The position numbers were made by a program, and so were the translations under genes. From NCBI RefSeq assembly GCF_019930585.1, contig NZ_CP082839.1, positions 3,158,001-3,222,000 of the forward strand: a stretch of DNA of 64,000 nt, written 5' to 3'. The notes below the pieces were generated by a model. It saw nothing but the letters and a program-made list of their open reading frames with translations. It had not been told where the DNA came from and did no database searches. Positions 1 through 8,391 of this stretch are shown here, piece by piece (within the stretch, counting starts at the first letter, position 1; each line of letters starts with the position of its first letter). This stretch comes from Sphingomonas nostoxanthinifaciens. Its GTDB lineage: Bacteria; Pseudomonadota; Alphaproteobacteria; Sphingomonadales; Sphingomonadaceae.

Positions 1-75
1 GATCAGCGGGCCGACGCCGGGCACGTTGCTGTTCGGCGTGGCGGCGGTGGTCGTGGTGTCGGGGTTGGTGCTCAT
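1..75 (-). CDS. N-terminal fragment of an unidentified protein
   Basis: Only the first 25 codons are in the window; the gene continues past the left edge. The ATG is at 75-73 on the minus strand, with an AGGAG ribosome-binding site six bases upstream. The visible N-terminus is rich in Thr, Asn and Pro and looks disordered, followed by a GVGPLI stretch. That is too little to assign a family. Confidence 0.55.
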   Translation of the reverse strand, partial: MSTNPDTTTTAATPNSNVPGVGPLI

Positions 76-153
76 CGGTCGCTCCTGTCGGATGGATTCG
101 TGGGCAGAACGATCGGCGCGGCGGCTGGTGCCCCGCTATGATGTCTTCCCCTC

Positions 154-248
154 CGTCATCCCCGCGCAGGCGGGGATCCATTCGCCGAGCGGTCACTCAG
201 GACGAGGGCCGGCGGCGCAAGCGGATTCCCGCCTCCGCGGGAATGACG
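154..248. repeat. Palindromic intergenic repeat
   Basis: Two arms, CGTCATCCCCGCGCAGGCGGG (154 onward, last base shown may vary) and GCGGGAATGACG (ending at 248), form an inverted pair around a spacer, and each arm holds its own short GC-rich palindrome. Elements of this kind are widespread REP-like intergenic repeats in proteobacteria and show up as spurious peptides when translated. It lies between the truncated left gene and the zinc-ribbon membrane gene. I regard it as non-coding. Confidence 0.7.
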
Positions 249-321
249 AAGTGGTCGCATCCAGTCGAATCCCTAGATTTTCCCGTCGTAGAGGATCGCG
301 TTCACGCGGCTCTGATAAAGC

Positions 322-645
322 CTAAGTCGAAGCTAGGTCATGACCGCATTTTGAGCAGCATCTTCGCGGCCACGGGTGACTTATTCCGATAAAGCCCAAG
401 CGCGTCGTAAACGGAGAAGTGCCGCATTCAGGACAGCGAAACAGCCATAATGAAGCAGCACCATGTGCGAGCCAGAAAATAATACCCGGCAACGCTCCGG
501 ACAGCCCCCAACGAATGAACGGCCAGAAGAGCCACAACGGTGAACTTATGAACACAAGCATGGTCCAAGCCATGAACAACCATGATTTTCGGTAAAGGGT
601 CATTGCTTGAACTTGGCTCTGAAGCAGCATCGTCAGCGTCCACAC
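322..645 (-). CDS. Small membrane protein with C-terminal zinc ribbon
   Basis: A 107-residue protein from a GTG start, seven bases after the ArsC-like gene. An internal ATG at 630 is an alternative start, and neither has a strong ribosome-binding site. Residues about 18-72 hold two hydrophobic, Trp/Phe-rich segments likely to cross the membrane. The C-terminus carries CPECG and CSKCG, a four-cysteine zinc-ribbon pattern. The function is unknown. The spacing suggests it is co-transcribed with the upstream ArsC/Spx-like gene. Confidence 0.6.
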   Translation of the reverse strand: MWTLTMLLQSQVQAMTLYRKSWLFMAWTMLVFISSPLWLFWPFIRWGLSGALPGIIFWLAHGAASLWLFRCPECGTSPFTTRLGFIGISHPWPRRCCSKCGHDLAST

Positions 646-651
646 ATCCCA

Positions 652-1002
652 CTAGGCTTCAAGCGCCGCCTCCCACTCCTCAGGTTTGAACCCAACGAGT
701 AGCCCGCCATCATATTCGACAATTGGGCGCTTGATGGTGCTTGGCTGCTCGGCCATCAGCTCGACAGCCTTCTGCCCCTCCAGCGCAGCCTTAACGTCGT
801 CGGGCAGCTTCTTGTAGGTTGTGCCTGCCTTGTTCAGCACTCGGCTCAATCCGGCCTGCTCTACCCAACCCGCTATCCGAGCGGCGTCCGCGCCCTGCTT
901 CTTGTAGTCGTGGAAGGCATATTCGATGCCTCGATCCGCCAGCCACAGGCGTGACTTTTTGACGGTATCGCAGTTGGGGATGCCATAGAGGATGATGCTC
1001 AT
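652..1002 (-). CDS. ArsC/Spx-family protein (YffB-like)
   Basis: A 116-residue thioredoxin-fold protein. It opens with LYGIPNCDTVKKSRLWL, the ArsC-family active-site loop with a single cysteine (residue 11), and later has the IKRPI segment that shapes the substrate pocket. Family members reduce small thiol or arsenate substrates or bind regulatory partners. Those with one N-terminal cysteine and no CxxC, as here, are usually annotated only as ArsC-like or Spx/YffB-like. Length is normal for the family. The true substrate cannot be read from sequence. Confidence 0.88.
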   Translation of the reverse strand: MSIILYGIPNCDTVKKSRLWLADRGIEYAFHDYKKQGADAARIAGWVEQAGLSRVLNKAGTTYKKLPDDVKAALEGQKAVELMAEQPSTIKRPIVEYDGGLLVGFKPEEWEAALEA

Positions 1003-1091
1003 GCGGGCTTACCTATCACCGAAATCCGCAGAAAACAGGGTAATCCGGGCGGTCTGCTTTTGTCTGCAAGCTACAAGATCGCTCGCGAAAG

Positions 1092-1487
1092 CTAGCGCCC
1101 GACCACGCGCGCCACTTCGCGCGCGACGATCCGCTCGACCAGTTCGGGCAGATTGGCGTCGAGCCACGCCTTGAGCATCGGCCGCAGCATCTCGCGCACG
1201 AGCCCGTCGAGCGTATGCTCGTCGGCGCGCGGATCGACGCGGATCGCAGCGAGTTGCGCCAGCGCCGCCTTGCTCGCCTCGACGCTCGCGCCGGACAGCA
1301 GGTCTTCGCCCGGCTCGGCAGCTGTTGCTTCGGATGCCGGCACGTCGCCCAGTTCAAGCACGTCCTCGTCGGGCGTGGGCTCGATCGCGGCGGGCCGTCG
1401 CCCGGCGGCGGGCACCTCGGCATTGATGACGCGCTTGATCGAGGCGAGGATCGCTTCCATCGACTGATCGGGCGTGCCGTCGCTCAT
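1092..1487 (-). CDS. PopZ/DUF2497-family cell-pole protein
   Basis: A 131-residue acidic protein. The short N-terminal helix (SMEAILASIKRVI) and the C-terminal helical block ending LDANLPELVERIV are the two conserved elements of the DUF2497 (PopZ) family, joined by a Pro/Glu-rich variable linker. In Caulobacter, PopZ forms a polar matrix that anchors chromosome and signalling proteins, and sphingomonad homologues are assumed to act similarly. It lies 16 bp after tolC on the same strand, an arrangement often seen in sphingomonads. Confidence 0.85.
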   Translation of the reverse strand: MSDGTPDQSMEAILASIKRVINAEVPAAGRRPAAIEPTPDEDVLELGDVPASEATAAEPGEDLLSGASVEASKAALAQLAAIRVDPRADEHTLDGLVREMLRPMLKAWLDANLPELVERIVAREVARVVGR

Positions 1488-1503
1488 AAGCGGGGAATAT
1501 TGC

Positions 1504-2991
1504 CTATCGCGGCGGCGGAGTCACGGGGATCCTGCCGGTCGTCGCCTCGGGCACGAGCGGCTGGACGTCGGCGTCGTCCGGGGTCGGCCCGCGCGTCGAG
1601 GTCGCCTTGGCGGAATAGTCGGGCCGCTCGCTCCATTCGCTGAGGCGGTTGCGCTCCTGCTGATAGTTCACCACCGGATCGTAGAGCGTGCCGCCGTCGA
1701 GCCCGAGGTCGCGCGCCTGCGCCTCCCCCATCGCGTTCAGCAATGCGAAGCCGGCGACATATTGGTCGTGCTGCGCGATGACGAGCTGGACCTGCGCATT
1801 GACCAGCTCCTGCTCGGCATTCAGCACCTCGATCACGGTACGGTTGCCGACGCTGTTCTCCGCGCGGACGCCCTCAAGCGCCAGCGTGTTGGCAGACACC
1901 GCCTGCTGGTTGCCGACGATCGATTCGCCTGCCGCCTTGAACACCGCGAAGGCGGCGCGGACGTTGGCGATCATCTGCCGCTCGACATCGACCTGCTGCT
2001 CGATCGCCTGGCTCTGCGTGGCCTGCGCCTGGCGGACGCGCGCGCCCACCAGCCCGCCCTGATAAAGCGGGATCGACAATTGCACGCCGACCGAATTGGC
2101 CGACGCCACCTGATCGAACTGGTTGTTCTGCGAGGGGCTGAAGCCCGACGCCTGCGCGCGCGTGCCGAGATAATTGTTGTACGACGTACCACCGACCGCC
2201 GAGAAGATCGGCATGCGCGCCGCCCGTTGCGTGCGGACGTCATAGCCGCTCGCCTTGGTCAGCGCGGCGGCCGACTGGATCGAGGGGCTCTTCTGCAGGC
2301 CGATCTCGACCGCGGCGTCGGACGATGCGGGCAGCTTGGGCAATGGCGGCGGCGGATCGAGCTTGTCCGGCCAGCTGCCGACGATGCGGCGATAGGTCTC
2401 GCGGCTCGCGGTGAGGTTGCCCTGCGCCGTCGCCAGCGTGCTGCGCGCGAGGCTGAGCCGCGCCTCGCTTTGCGCCACGTCGGTGCGGGTGAGGTCGCCC
2501 ACCTGGAAGCGGTCGCGGCTCGCCTGCAGGTTCGTCTCCAGCACGCGCACCTGCTTGACGTTGAGCTGGACGATCGACTGGTCGCGGATCACGTCCATGT
2601 ATGCCTGCACGGTCTGCGTGAAGGTGTTGCCCTCGACCGTCTGCAGGTCGGCCCGGCCGGAAACGACGCGCGCCTCGGCCGCATTGATCGCATTCTTGAC
2701 GCGACCGCCCTGGAACAGGGGATAGGACAGGTTGACGCCGCCGGTGAAGACGCGGCCGCCATTGGTGAGCGTGGTGATGCCGTTGGTGCTCTGCGTCACG
2801 CCGACGGTGCCCGTCACCTGCACTCGCGACTGCGCCTTGGCGATGGGCACATATTCGTCCACCGCCTGCTGCTGCGCGCGCGCGGCGGTGAGCGTCGGAT
2901 TGGTGCCATAGGCCTGCACGAACGCGTCGCGCAGCGTCGTCGCATCAGCCGGCGCGGCGATCAACGCCGCTCCGGTCAAAAGATAGCGCAT
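1504..2991 (-). CDS. tolC: TolC-family outer-membrane channel protein
   Basis: A 495-residue outer-membrane efflux protein with a cleavable signal peptide (about residues 1-18, ending near ADA). Two OEP repeats of alternating coiled-coil helices and strands follow, including FTQTVQAYMDVIRDQ in the first and the VGNRTVIEVLNAEQELVNAQ segment typical of TolC in the second. The C-terminus is a Pro-rich tail. TolC trimers form the exit duct for type I secretion and RND efflux across periplasm and outer membrane. A GGGAGG ribosome-binding site lies just upstream of the ATG. It is downstream of the PCMT-like gene with a 24-bp gap, so the two are probably one transcript. Confidence 0.93.
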   Translation of the reverse strand: MRYLLTGAALIAAPADATTLRDAFVQAYGTNPTLTAARAQQQAVDEYVPIAKAQSRVQVTGTVGVTQSTNGITTLTNGGRVFTGGVNLSYPLFQGGRVKNAINAAEARVVSGRADLQTVEGNTFTQTVQAYMDVIRDQSIVQLNVKQVRVLETNLQASRDRFQVGDLTRTDVAQSEARLSLARSTLATAQGNLTASRETYRRIVGSWPDKLDPPPPLPKLPASSDAAVEIGLQKSPSIQSAAALTKASGYDVRTQRAARMPIFSAVGGTSYNNYLGTRAQASGFSPSQNNQFDQVASANSVGVQLSIPLYQGGLVGARVRQAQATQSQAIEQQVDVERQMIANVRAAFAVFKAAGESIVGNQQAVSANTLALEGVRAENSVGNRTVIEVLNAEQELVNAQVQLVIAQHDQYVAGFALLNAMGEAQARDLGLDGGTLYDPVVNYQQERNRLSEWSERPDYSAKATSTRGPTPDDADVQPLVPEATTGRIPVTPPPR

Positions 2992-3014
2992 CCCCCCTCC
3001 CCCTTGATCGATGG

Positions 3015-3656
3015 CTAGAAGCGGAAGCCGGGCGGTCTCGCGAAGCCCGGCAGCACCGGCACCTCGGCATCGGCGAAGCAGGCCATCGCGAACGACGACC
3101 CGGCCTTGCGGCCGATGGCGAGACGGGTGACGCCGTTCTCGACGATGCCGGCGGCGATACGGCCATCCTCGGCCAGCTGCGCGACAATCGCGTCGGGCAC
3201 ATGCTCGACCGCGCCGTCGAACAGGATCACGTCATAGGGCGCGGCGTTCGGCCAGCCGGCGACAAGCGGCCCCTGCGCGATCGTGACGGTGGCGGGAAGC
3301 GGCGCGGATGCCATCAGCGCCGGTTCTTCCTCCAGCGCGACGACGCCCGCGGCGAGCTGCGCCAGCACCGCGGCGGCATAGCCGGTGGCGGCGCCGACCA
3401 CGAGCACGCGGTCGGTCGGGCGCACGCGCGCCTCGGTCAGCAGCCGACCGAGCACCATCGGCGTCGGCAGCGCGCGGCCATGCCCCAGCGGCAGGCTCGC
3501 ATCGATATAGGCCAGCGGCGCCTGCGCGGCCGGGACGAACGCCTCACGCGGGACCGCGCCCATCGCGGTCACCACGCGCACATCGTTCACTGCGGTGGTC
3601 CGGAGCTGGCTCGCCACCATCGCCCGGCGCATTTGCTCGAAATTCTGCTCGGTCAC
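3015..3656 (-). CDS. Protein-L-isoaspartate O-methyltransferase-like protein
   Basis: A 213-residue PCMT-family protein. It begins with the family's N-terminal helix (QMRRAMVASQLRT), has PLGHGRALPTPMVLGRLL near the substrate cleft, and the SAM-binding motif VLVVGAATGYAAAVLAQL (residues about 94-111). A DVILFDGAVEHVPD motif follows. Canonical PCMTs repair isoaspartyl residues. The sphingomonad version next to tolC is somewhat divergent, so the substrate is inferred. It is the last host gene before the prophage. Confidence 0.85.
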   Translation of the reverse strand: MTEQNFEQMRRAMVASQLRTTAVNDVRVVTAMGAVPREAFVPAAQAPLAYIDASLPLGHGRALPTPMVLGRLLTEARVRPTDRVLVVGAATGYAAAVLAQLAAGVVALEEEPALMASAPLPATVTIAQGPLVAGWPNAAPYDVILFDGAVEHVPDAIVAQLAEDGRIAAGIVENGVTRLAIGRKAGSSFAMACFADAEVPVLPGFARPPGFRF

Positions 3657-3884
3657 GTCTCGCCCTTTCCCGGTGTCTTATACATACAAGACACCATCTG
3701 CCTTGGCAACGTCTATCGCGCGGCCCGCCCAGCGCCAAGGCGGATCGTCGCATGACGTGAACAGCATGATCCGTGCCAGCCGGATGCGGCACCGCCGCCA
3801 CAGCCGGCCGGCCGTGGGTCGTGTCCGCGAGCGAACAGCGCCACCGCTAGATCGTCCGGAAACGAACATCATCGCAGCGATCGT
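3657..3884. other. Host intergenic region
   Basis: About 230 bp between the PCMT-like gene and the tRNA-Cys promoter. Open frames here read as low-complexity Arg-rich peptides without ribosome-binding sites, so I see no gene. The promoter of the leftward PCMT-tolC operon should lie just to the right of 3656, where the sequence turns AT-richer (about 3668-3690). Confidence 0.5.
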
Positions 3885-3913
3885 TTGACAATGGTCGCAA
3901 AGCCTCGCAATTG
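3885..3913 (+). promoter_or_regulatory. Original host promoter of tRNA-Cys
   Basis: TTGACA (3885-3890), a 17-base spacer and CAATTG (3908-3913) form a plausible promoter ending 14 bp before the first base of the tRNA-Cys 5' copy at 3928. After prophage integration it transcribes only the 5' half of the tRNA and then phage DNA. Confidence 0.5.
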
Positions 3914-3925
3914 CCGCCGGCCCCG

Positions 3926-3968
3926 CTGGCCCGATGGCGGAGTGGTTACGCAGAGGACTGCAAATCCT
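3926..3968 (+). repeat. Left attachment site (attL) in tRNA-Cys 5' half
   Basis: 43 bp identical to 55879-55921. Bases 3928-3968 are the acceptor 5' strand, D-arm and anticodon arm (CTGCAAA loop) of tRNA-Cys. After 3968 the sequence no longer follows the tRNA: there is no T-arm and no acceptor 3' strand. The integrase gene lies just to the right, as expected for a phage end. Confidence 0.92.
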
Positions 3969-4076
3969 CGCATTGTACCCGAAAACTGCGGCGGTTCGCT
4001 CGGTTCGGTCTCTGTTCGTGCCACCAGATATCAGGGGGTTAGGGGGCAGGGTGCGAACTCTGCGGGAGTCCTCAAG

Positions 4077-4346
4077 GTGGCCGTTGAAGCGAGCTTCATC
4101 GACTTCGATTTCGTTCTATCGTTCGATACAACTATCATTCCCGATTGGGCATGGCGCGTAGACGGCAAAGGCCGTGCCACCAGAGCGGCCATCGAGCAGC
4201 TGCATGGGGCGATCCCCCCGTCGGTCACGCTCGCAGACGCTTTCGAGCGGGTTGCGTCCGAGATCAGGATCGCCGCCTGCGATAAGGCGAGGCTGATGAA
4301 TGGAGCTTTCGAGTCCCCCCTGATTGTTGATGTCGGCGACGTCTAA
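4077..4346 (+). CDS. Small phage-end protein, unknown (possibly DUF1488-like)
   Basis: An 89-residue frame from a GTG start with a GGGAG ribosome-binding site eight bases upstream. The frame is open further back through attL, but that part is tRNA and non-coding. The protein has a hydrophobic, Phe/Asp-rich first third and a helical end. The layout, a short strand-rich start and then a helix with Phe, Arg and Ala before a final hydrophobic strand and Asp, loosely recalls DUF1488. It converges with the integrase and overlaps its 3' end by 4 bp. Confidence 0.45.
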   Translation: MAVEASFIDFDFVLSFDTTIIPDWAWRVDGKGRATRAAIEQLHGAIPPSVTLADAFERVASEIRIAACDKARLMNGAFESPLIVDVGDV

Positions 4347-5382
4347 GCCTCCACCGCCTCCATCTTCTGCATGGCCGCCTTGGCGCGCAATCGCTGCGAC
4401 GCGTACTTCAAGGCCATCTTGAAGGTCTGGTGTCCAAGCACCGATTCGATCTCGGCGACGGTGCAGCCCGCCTCCTCCATCCGCGATCCTGCCGCATAGC
4501 GCAGCCCGTGCATCGAGCGATTCGCCGGCATACCCTCGGTCGCCGCGACCGCCGTCCGCAACGCCTGGCTCAGGCTGTTCTCGGTGAACGCCTTCCCCGC
4601 CGCCGTCGTGCAGATCACAACGCCTCGCCGCTTCAGCCCGTCGAGGTGCTTCCGCAGCTCCGTGTGGCAGGCGATGTCCAGCAGCGCGCTCGTCTTCGAC
4701 TGGCGCACGCGGACGATATCCCCCTGAAACTGCTTCCACGTCATGTGGACTACGTCCTTCCGGCGCTGGCCAGTATAGAGCGCGATCAGGATGGGCGTGC
4801 GCAGATGCGCAGCACAGCCCCTCAGGAACATCTCGACCTCGGCGTCGGACCGACGACGATCTCGCGCGCGCCGCCCTTCGATTTCAGCCGCTTGATCGAC
4901 TTCGCCGGGTTGAAGCCTGCCGGCACCAGATCCTGCTCGTCCGCCCAGCTGTAGAGCCGCGACATCATCTGCTTGATCTTGTGCGCCTTCCGAATCGTGG
5001 CGGAATGGTCGTCGCGCACGGCCTTGAGGATGGCCCGCGTCGCGAGCGCGAACTGAACCTCGCCCAGTTCCTCCTCGAGCAGGATGAGCGTGCGCTGGTA
5101 GTCGCGCTGCGTGTCGTCGGCGAGCGCCTTGAACTCCGCGCTCTTCTGGTAGCGCCCGATGAGCCACACGAAGCTCTTGTTGCTCGGCGCCTTGATCTGG
5201 CCGCGCCGCTCGACGGCCGCGACCAGCTCAGCATAGCGCGCGATAAAGGCCGGCTGCCGCGGCTGCAGGCTCGAATGCAGCTTCGGATCGTGGGGCAGAG
5301 CGACGTCGCCGGTCAGCTTGTGCCGGAACCGCCAATATTTGCCCTTGGCGATGTAGGTGTAGCGCAGATCAGTTCCGGCCAC
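4343..5382 (-). pseudogene. int: Tyrosine-recombinase integrase, frameshifted
   Basis: The phage integrase in two frames. The first part (GTG at 5382, VAGTDLRYTYIAKGKYW) has the AP2-like arm-binding start and the SAM-like core-binding domain. The second part, after about 4848, has the catalytic domain with ALYTGQRRKDVVHM (first Arg), HGLRYAAGSRM (His-x-x-Arg), LGHQ (second His) and the nucleophile Tyr in MALKYA. One base is missing near 4845-4851: restoring a C in GTCGG joins the frames as VGPDAEVEMFL. The repaired protein would be about 346 residues, normal for the family. The GTG overlaps the end of the excisionase-like gene, so the two are translationally coupled. Confidence 0.85.
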
Positions 5383-5668
5383 TGCGCTTCTTCCTCCGCT
5401 CGAAGAACGCCTGCTCCTCGGCTGCGATCGCTGCAGCATCCGTCGGCTCGGCCGGCACGGCGGCCTCCGCCTGCTCGCCCATACGATCGACGAAGCGGTC
5501 GAGGTCGCGAATGTCATACAGCACGCGCCGGCCGATCCCCTTCGACGGGATCGTCAGGGTCGCGAGCGTCGTTCGGCTGATGCCGAGATATTCGGCAGCA
5601 TCGTCAGCGGACAGCAGCCGACCCCAACGGACCCGAGGCGAGTGATCGAGCTTAGCCAGCGCGCCCAT
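5369..5668 (-). CDS. Excisionase-like helix-turn-helix protein
   Basis: A 99-residue protein with a strong AAAGGAGGT ribosome-binding site. Residues 20-60 (LSADDAAEYLGISRTTLATL, then GRRVLYDIRDLDRFVDRM) match the MerR/excisionase-type winged helix that binds att-site DNA. A Glu/Ala-rich helix follows. Its stop overlaps the integrase GTG start. Position and fold suggest it directs integrase toward excision, although such proteins can also be simple repressors. Confidence 0.7.
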   Translation of the reverse strand: MGALAKLDHSPRVRWGRLLSADDAAEYLGISRTTLATLTIPSKGIGRRVLYDIRDLDRFVDRMGEQAEAAVPAEPTDAAAIAAEEQAFFERRKKRSGRN

Positions 5669-5723
5669 GGCACCTCCTTTCCCGCTCGCGCGTTAAACCT
5701 CCAACCCGCAACAGGAGCTGGCC

Positions 5724-5858
5724 ATGAGCGATGAGCAAGAGAAGCCGGACGAAATGAAGCCGGCGAAGCCCGAAGATGCAGCGAAGCCGCGTGGCAATGT
5801 CACCGATCGCGAAGACGACGAACGGCAGACGGATACCGTGCCGCCACACCCGAATTGA
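5724..5858 (+). CDS. Small charged protein, unknown
   Basis: A 44-residue protein, very rich in Glu, Asp, Lys and Pro, with an AGGAG site six bases before the ATG. It looks intrinsically disordered. It is transcribed divergently from the excisionase-like gene and ends three bases before the next gene, so the two are likely co-expressed. Acidic mini-proteins at this spot in phages sometimes act as inhibitors or DNA mimics, but nothing here proves it. Confidence 0.55.
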   Translation: MSDEQEKPDEMKPAKPEDAAKPRGNVTDREDDERQTDTVPPHPN

Positions 5859-5861
5859 TCC

Positions 5862-6098
5862 ATGGCCGCCGACGACCGCCCCTCCCCCGACGAGCTGCGC
5901 GCGCTGATCGTTGAGATCTTGGAAAGCACCACGAACGATGACGGCTGGCACGCGATAGTAGGCCCCGTCCAAACCGTTCCGGAGCTTGGCCAAAAAACCA
6001 ATTGGCGTATTGATGCTTGCGGATCGCCGGCTGATCGGTCCGCCTTTTTGCGAGCCGTGGCAACGGTCAGGGGCCTGCACCCCTATGCGAAAGGATGA
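5862..6098 (+). CDS. Hypothetical phage protein
   Basis: A 78-residue protein starting three bases after the upstream stop. The N-terminus (PSPDELRALIVEILES) is a probable amphipathic helix, and the rest is mixed with no recognisable domain. It belongs to the small rightward cluster 5724-6222. Confidence 0.5.
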   Translation: MAADDRPSPDELRALIVEILESTTNDDGWHAIVGPVQTVPELGQKTNWRIDACGSPADRSAFLRAVATVRGLHPYAKG

Positions 6099-6222
6099 GA
6101 CGGCACGGATGCACCGAATAGACCTGCGAGGGGCGGCCTTCGTGCTGCTGCTGGTGCTGATCGTAGCCGCGACCATGGCGCTCGTCGGGCACCACGCGGC
6201 AGGGGTCGCCTTCTCAGAATAG
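6085..6222 (+). CDS. Single-pass membrane miniprotein
   Basis: A 45-residue frame; an internal ATG at 6109 gives 37 residues and is preceded by AAGGA. It consists of a short charged N-terminus, one hydrophobic segment (AAFVLLLVLIVAATMALVG) and a short tail. It overlaps the upstream gene by 14 bp. The role is unknown; single-pass phage membrane miniproteins include exclusion factors and signal-arrest peptides. Confidence 0.5.
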   Translation: MRKDETARMHRIDLRGAAFVLLLVLIVAATMALVGHHAAGVAFSE

Positions 6223-6233
6223 GGCCTGCCCAT

Positions 6234-6578
6234 CTATTCCTCCCCCGCTGGCGTCACGGGGAGGGCGGCGCGCCGCTCGTTCCCAAGAGCGATCTGCCTC
6301 TCTATCAGACTGTCGCGTCCGATTCCTGCTATCGCCATTCCGAAACAGCAAAGCTGGCACCAGCGAAAGCGCATCAGGTCACCATCGTAAACCTCGGCAC
6401 GGACGCGGTTGCGGATGCCCGGTTCACAATCGCCAGCACAGGTCTGACAGGTGCCGCCCTTGCGGTTGGTGACCATCTTGTCGGACAGGATGCGGTCACT
6501 GTAGCCCGAGCCGCCGTCATCACCAGCGAACGGATCATCGGCGAGGCATTCGGCTTCCCAACGGAACGAGCCGCTCAC
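6234..6578 (-). CDS. Cysteine-rich phage protein (zinc-binding type)
   Basis: A 114-residue protein from a GTG start that overlaps the upstream gene by 4 bp. Residues about 32-80 carry CQTCAGDC and WCQLCC, with GxRNR between them, a pattern seen in a family of small zinc-binding proteins of alphaproteobacterial phages (SDKMVTxRKGGTCQ type). It is the last gene of the leftward operon that starts at 9969. The function is unknown. Confidence 0.6.
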   Translation of the reverse strand: MSGSFRWEAECLADDPFAGDDGGSGYSDRILSDKMVTNRKGGTCQTCAGDCEPGIRNRVRAEVYDGDLMRFRWCQLCCFGMAIAGIGRDSLIERQIALGNERRAALPVTPAGEE

Positions 6579-7465
6579 TTTCCGCTCTCCCGCGTCACGG
6601 GGAGGGCTCGGAGGGCGGCGGCAAGCTCAATGAAATCGGCGGTCCACATCGTGTGCTGTTTCTGAGTTCCGAAGTGAGACCCGAGATAAAGCTCGCCGGT
6701 GCCATCGCGGCCTTCGATCGCTTCAAGATATGTCGGCCGCCCGTCTTCTCCATTGATCGGGCTGGCCAACTCAGCAAACGGCCGAGCCGCGCTAATCAGC
6801 CGCTCAACCCGCGCCCGCTCAATGGGAGGCGAGGCTGCCGGGGCAGCGGCGTCGAGTTGGTTTTTGGACCAAAGCAGCCCCGTGTCCCGATTGCCGAACT
6901 GCTCAATTACCTGCCGGAATTGATGAACGATCCAAGACGGCCGATTGATGCCTGAATAGCCGCCAAGATTGTTACCTTTCAGGTCGCGCCACAGTTCCTC
7001 AGCTTGCTTGAGCAAATCCTTGGTTTCGTCCTTCGTCAGCAACTGCGGGTATGGGCGACCTCCTTCGGCGGTTGACGCTTCCCACGACACGGCTGGCGGG
7101 GTGGAGAGGATATCAATCGCGGCTAAGTCGGCAGTATCCAACGAGCCCCCGAACGGCTCAGGCTGGACACCCTCGCGGCAATAGCCCCGAATTATTTTTG
7201 CGACGCGCTCCACCTCCGCCCCGTCAGGCGCAGCGGTCGGCACTGCGTCCCCATCGATCAGCTTAGCGCCGCACTTAAGGCACGAAGTTCCTCGCCGTTC
7301 CACCTTCCAATGGTGCCCACATGTCTCTGCGTCAGGCGCAGCGGTCGGGCGGGAGAGGGTGACGCACCCATTGGCGTGCATAGTGAAGCCCAGATATTCA
7401 TCATATTCACCGCCGCAGTATTGGCACTCCCGCGCCTCAGCGGTCGGGCTGGTGGTGTCGGTCAT
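6575..7465 (-). CDS. Hypothetical phage protein with two zinc knuckles
   Basis: A 296-residue protein. The first 70 residues contain CQYCG (with a later Cys in HANGC) and CGHH with CLKCG, which look like two zinc-binding knuckles. The remainder has alternating helical segments and no family I can name. Both ends overlap neighbouring genes by 4 bp (ATGA and GTGA), which indicates translational coupling in the leftward operon. Confidence 0.55.
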   Translation of the reverse strand: MTDTTSPTAEARECQYCGGEYDEYLGFTMHANGCVTLSRPTAAPDAETCGHHWKVERRGTSCLKCGAKLIDGDAVPTAAPDGAEVERVAKIIRGYCREGVQPEPFGGSLDTADLAAIDILSTPPAVSWEASTAEGGRPYPQLLTKDETKDLLKQAEELWRDLKGNNLGGYSGINRPSWIVHQFRQVIEQFGNRDTGLLWSKNQLDAAAPAASPPIERARVERLISAARPFAELASPINGEDGRPTYLEAIEGRDGTGELYLGSHFGTQKQHTMWTADFIELAAALRALPVTRESGK

Positions 7466-8133
7466 GCTGGGATCCGATCGATATTGCCGTGCACGACCCG
7501 GAAGGTCAGCGCGACGACGAAGGGGTTAGCGTCCCAGCTGTCGGGGCCGTGAAGATGCTGCCAAATGCCGGCGAAGCCGCAGCGAAAGGTGCCGGCCACA
7601 TCGTCCTCGAACCAATGGCCTTCGCCGTCCCACGACAGCTTGGCGACCCCCTCGGCCTGCGCGTCCGCCTCGCTGATGCCCTGCAGCCGCTCGACCTTCA
7701 CGCCCTCGACGATCAGCGTCAGGCGGGAAAACTCGCGCGGCATGTGGATCGACGGCCAGAACTTGGTGCCCGCGTCAGCCTTGTCGGTCGCGCGATAGAT
7801 CGGATGGCCGTTGCTGTGCGCGGCCATGCGGGCCTGCCCGATCGACCAAACGCCGACGCCGGTATGCGACCATGCCTCACGCACGTAGAGCCGATCGCCG
7901 ATCCCGTACCGGATGCGCTGCGTCGTAAGGACGCCGGCTTTCTCGCTGCCGAGCGCCACACGGTGATGATCGTCGCCATCGACTTGCATGGCGGATACTG
8001 TGCAGAGAGTGCCCTTCTCATCGATCGGGAACAGCTCTGGCTGTGGGTTCAATATCCTCCGCGTCTGCGTCTTGCGCCCGTCGAGCAGCGCGCGCACCAT
8101 GGGTGCCGAGAAGATGATGGGGCGGTCAGGCAT
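7462..8133 (-). CDS. ASCH-like phage protein
   Basis: A 223-residue protein that opens with IIFSAPMVRALLDGRKTQTRR, the hallmark of a phage family related to the ASCH/PUA-like fold, which binds RNA or modified nucleotides. Further motifs are GDRLYVREAW and SRLTLIVEGVKVERLQ, where such proteins place the binding pocket. The exact ligand is unknown. It is coupled to the next gene by an ATGA overlap. Confidence 0.7.
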   Translation of the reverse strand: MPDRPIIFSAPMVRALLDGRKTQTRRILNPQPELFPIDEKGTLCTVSAMQVDGDDHHRVALGSEKAGVLTTQRIRYGIGDRLYVREAWSHTGVGVWSIGQARMAAHSNGHPIYRATDKADAGTKFWPSIHMPREFSRLTLIVEGVKVERLQGISEADAQAEGVAKLSWDGEGHWFEDDVAGTFRCGFAGIWQHLHGPDSWDANPFVVALTFRVVHGNIDRIPA

Positions 8134-8368
8134 GAGTGGCTTTCAAGATGGAAAACGGGACGGCTTCTTTAAGACCGAGGCCGTCTTCAGCGCTCGGGCT
8201 CTCGGGATCCTTCTGGAGGGTGGACTTCTGCACCACCTCCCTCACGGGGAATGGGCGGCGAAAAAGCTGCGAGAGCTCTGCGACGAGTGGGAGAGAGACA
8301 ATCCCGCGCCAAAGACACCGGCCGAGAAGGCGGACATCGATTTCGTCCACTCGCGGATCAAACTCTGA
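8132..8368 (+). CDS. Small hypothetical protein on the opposite strand
   Basis: A 78-residue frame divergent from the ASCH-like gene, with start codons overlapping by two bases. The composition (KKLRELCDEWERDN, balanced charges) looks like a real helical protein, and the antisense frame is less protein-like. No good ribosome-binding site is visible. Moderate to low confidence. Confidence 0.35.
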   Translation: MSGFQDGKRDGFFKTEAVFSARALGILLEGGLLHHLPHGEWAAKKLRELCDEWERDNPAPKTPAEKADIDFVHSRIKL

Positions 8369-8391
8369 CTCGCCGATCAAGGTGATGCTCA

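Noticed and set aside
1474..3018. A 514-residue plus-strand frame
   Set aside because: Antisense of tolC, low-complexity Arg/Leu/Asp/Gly.
3928..3999. A second tRNA-Cys at the left end
   Set aside because: Only the 5' half is present; the T-arm and acceptor 3' strand are missing, so it is attL and not a gene.
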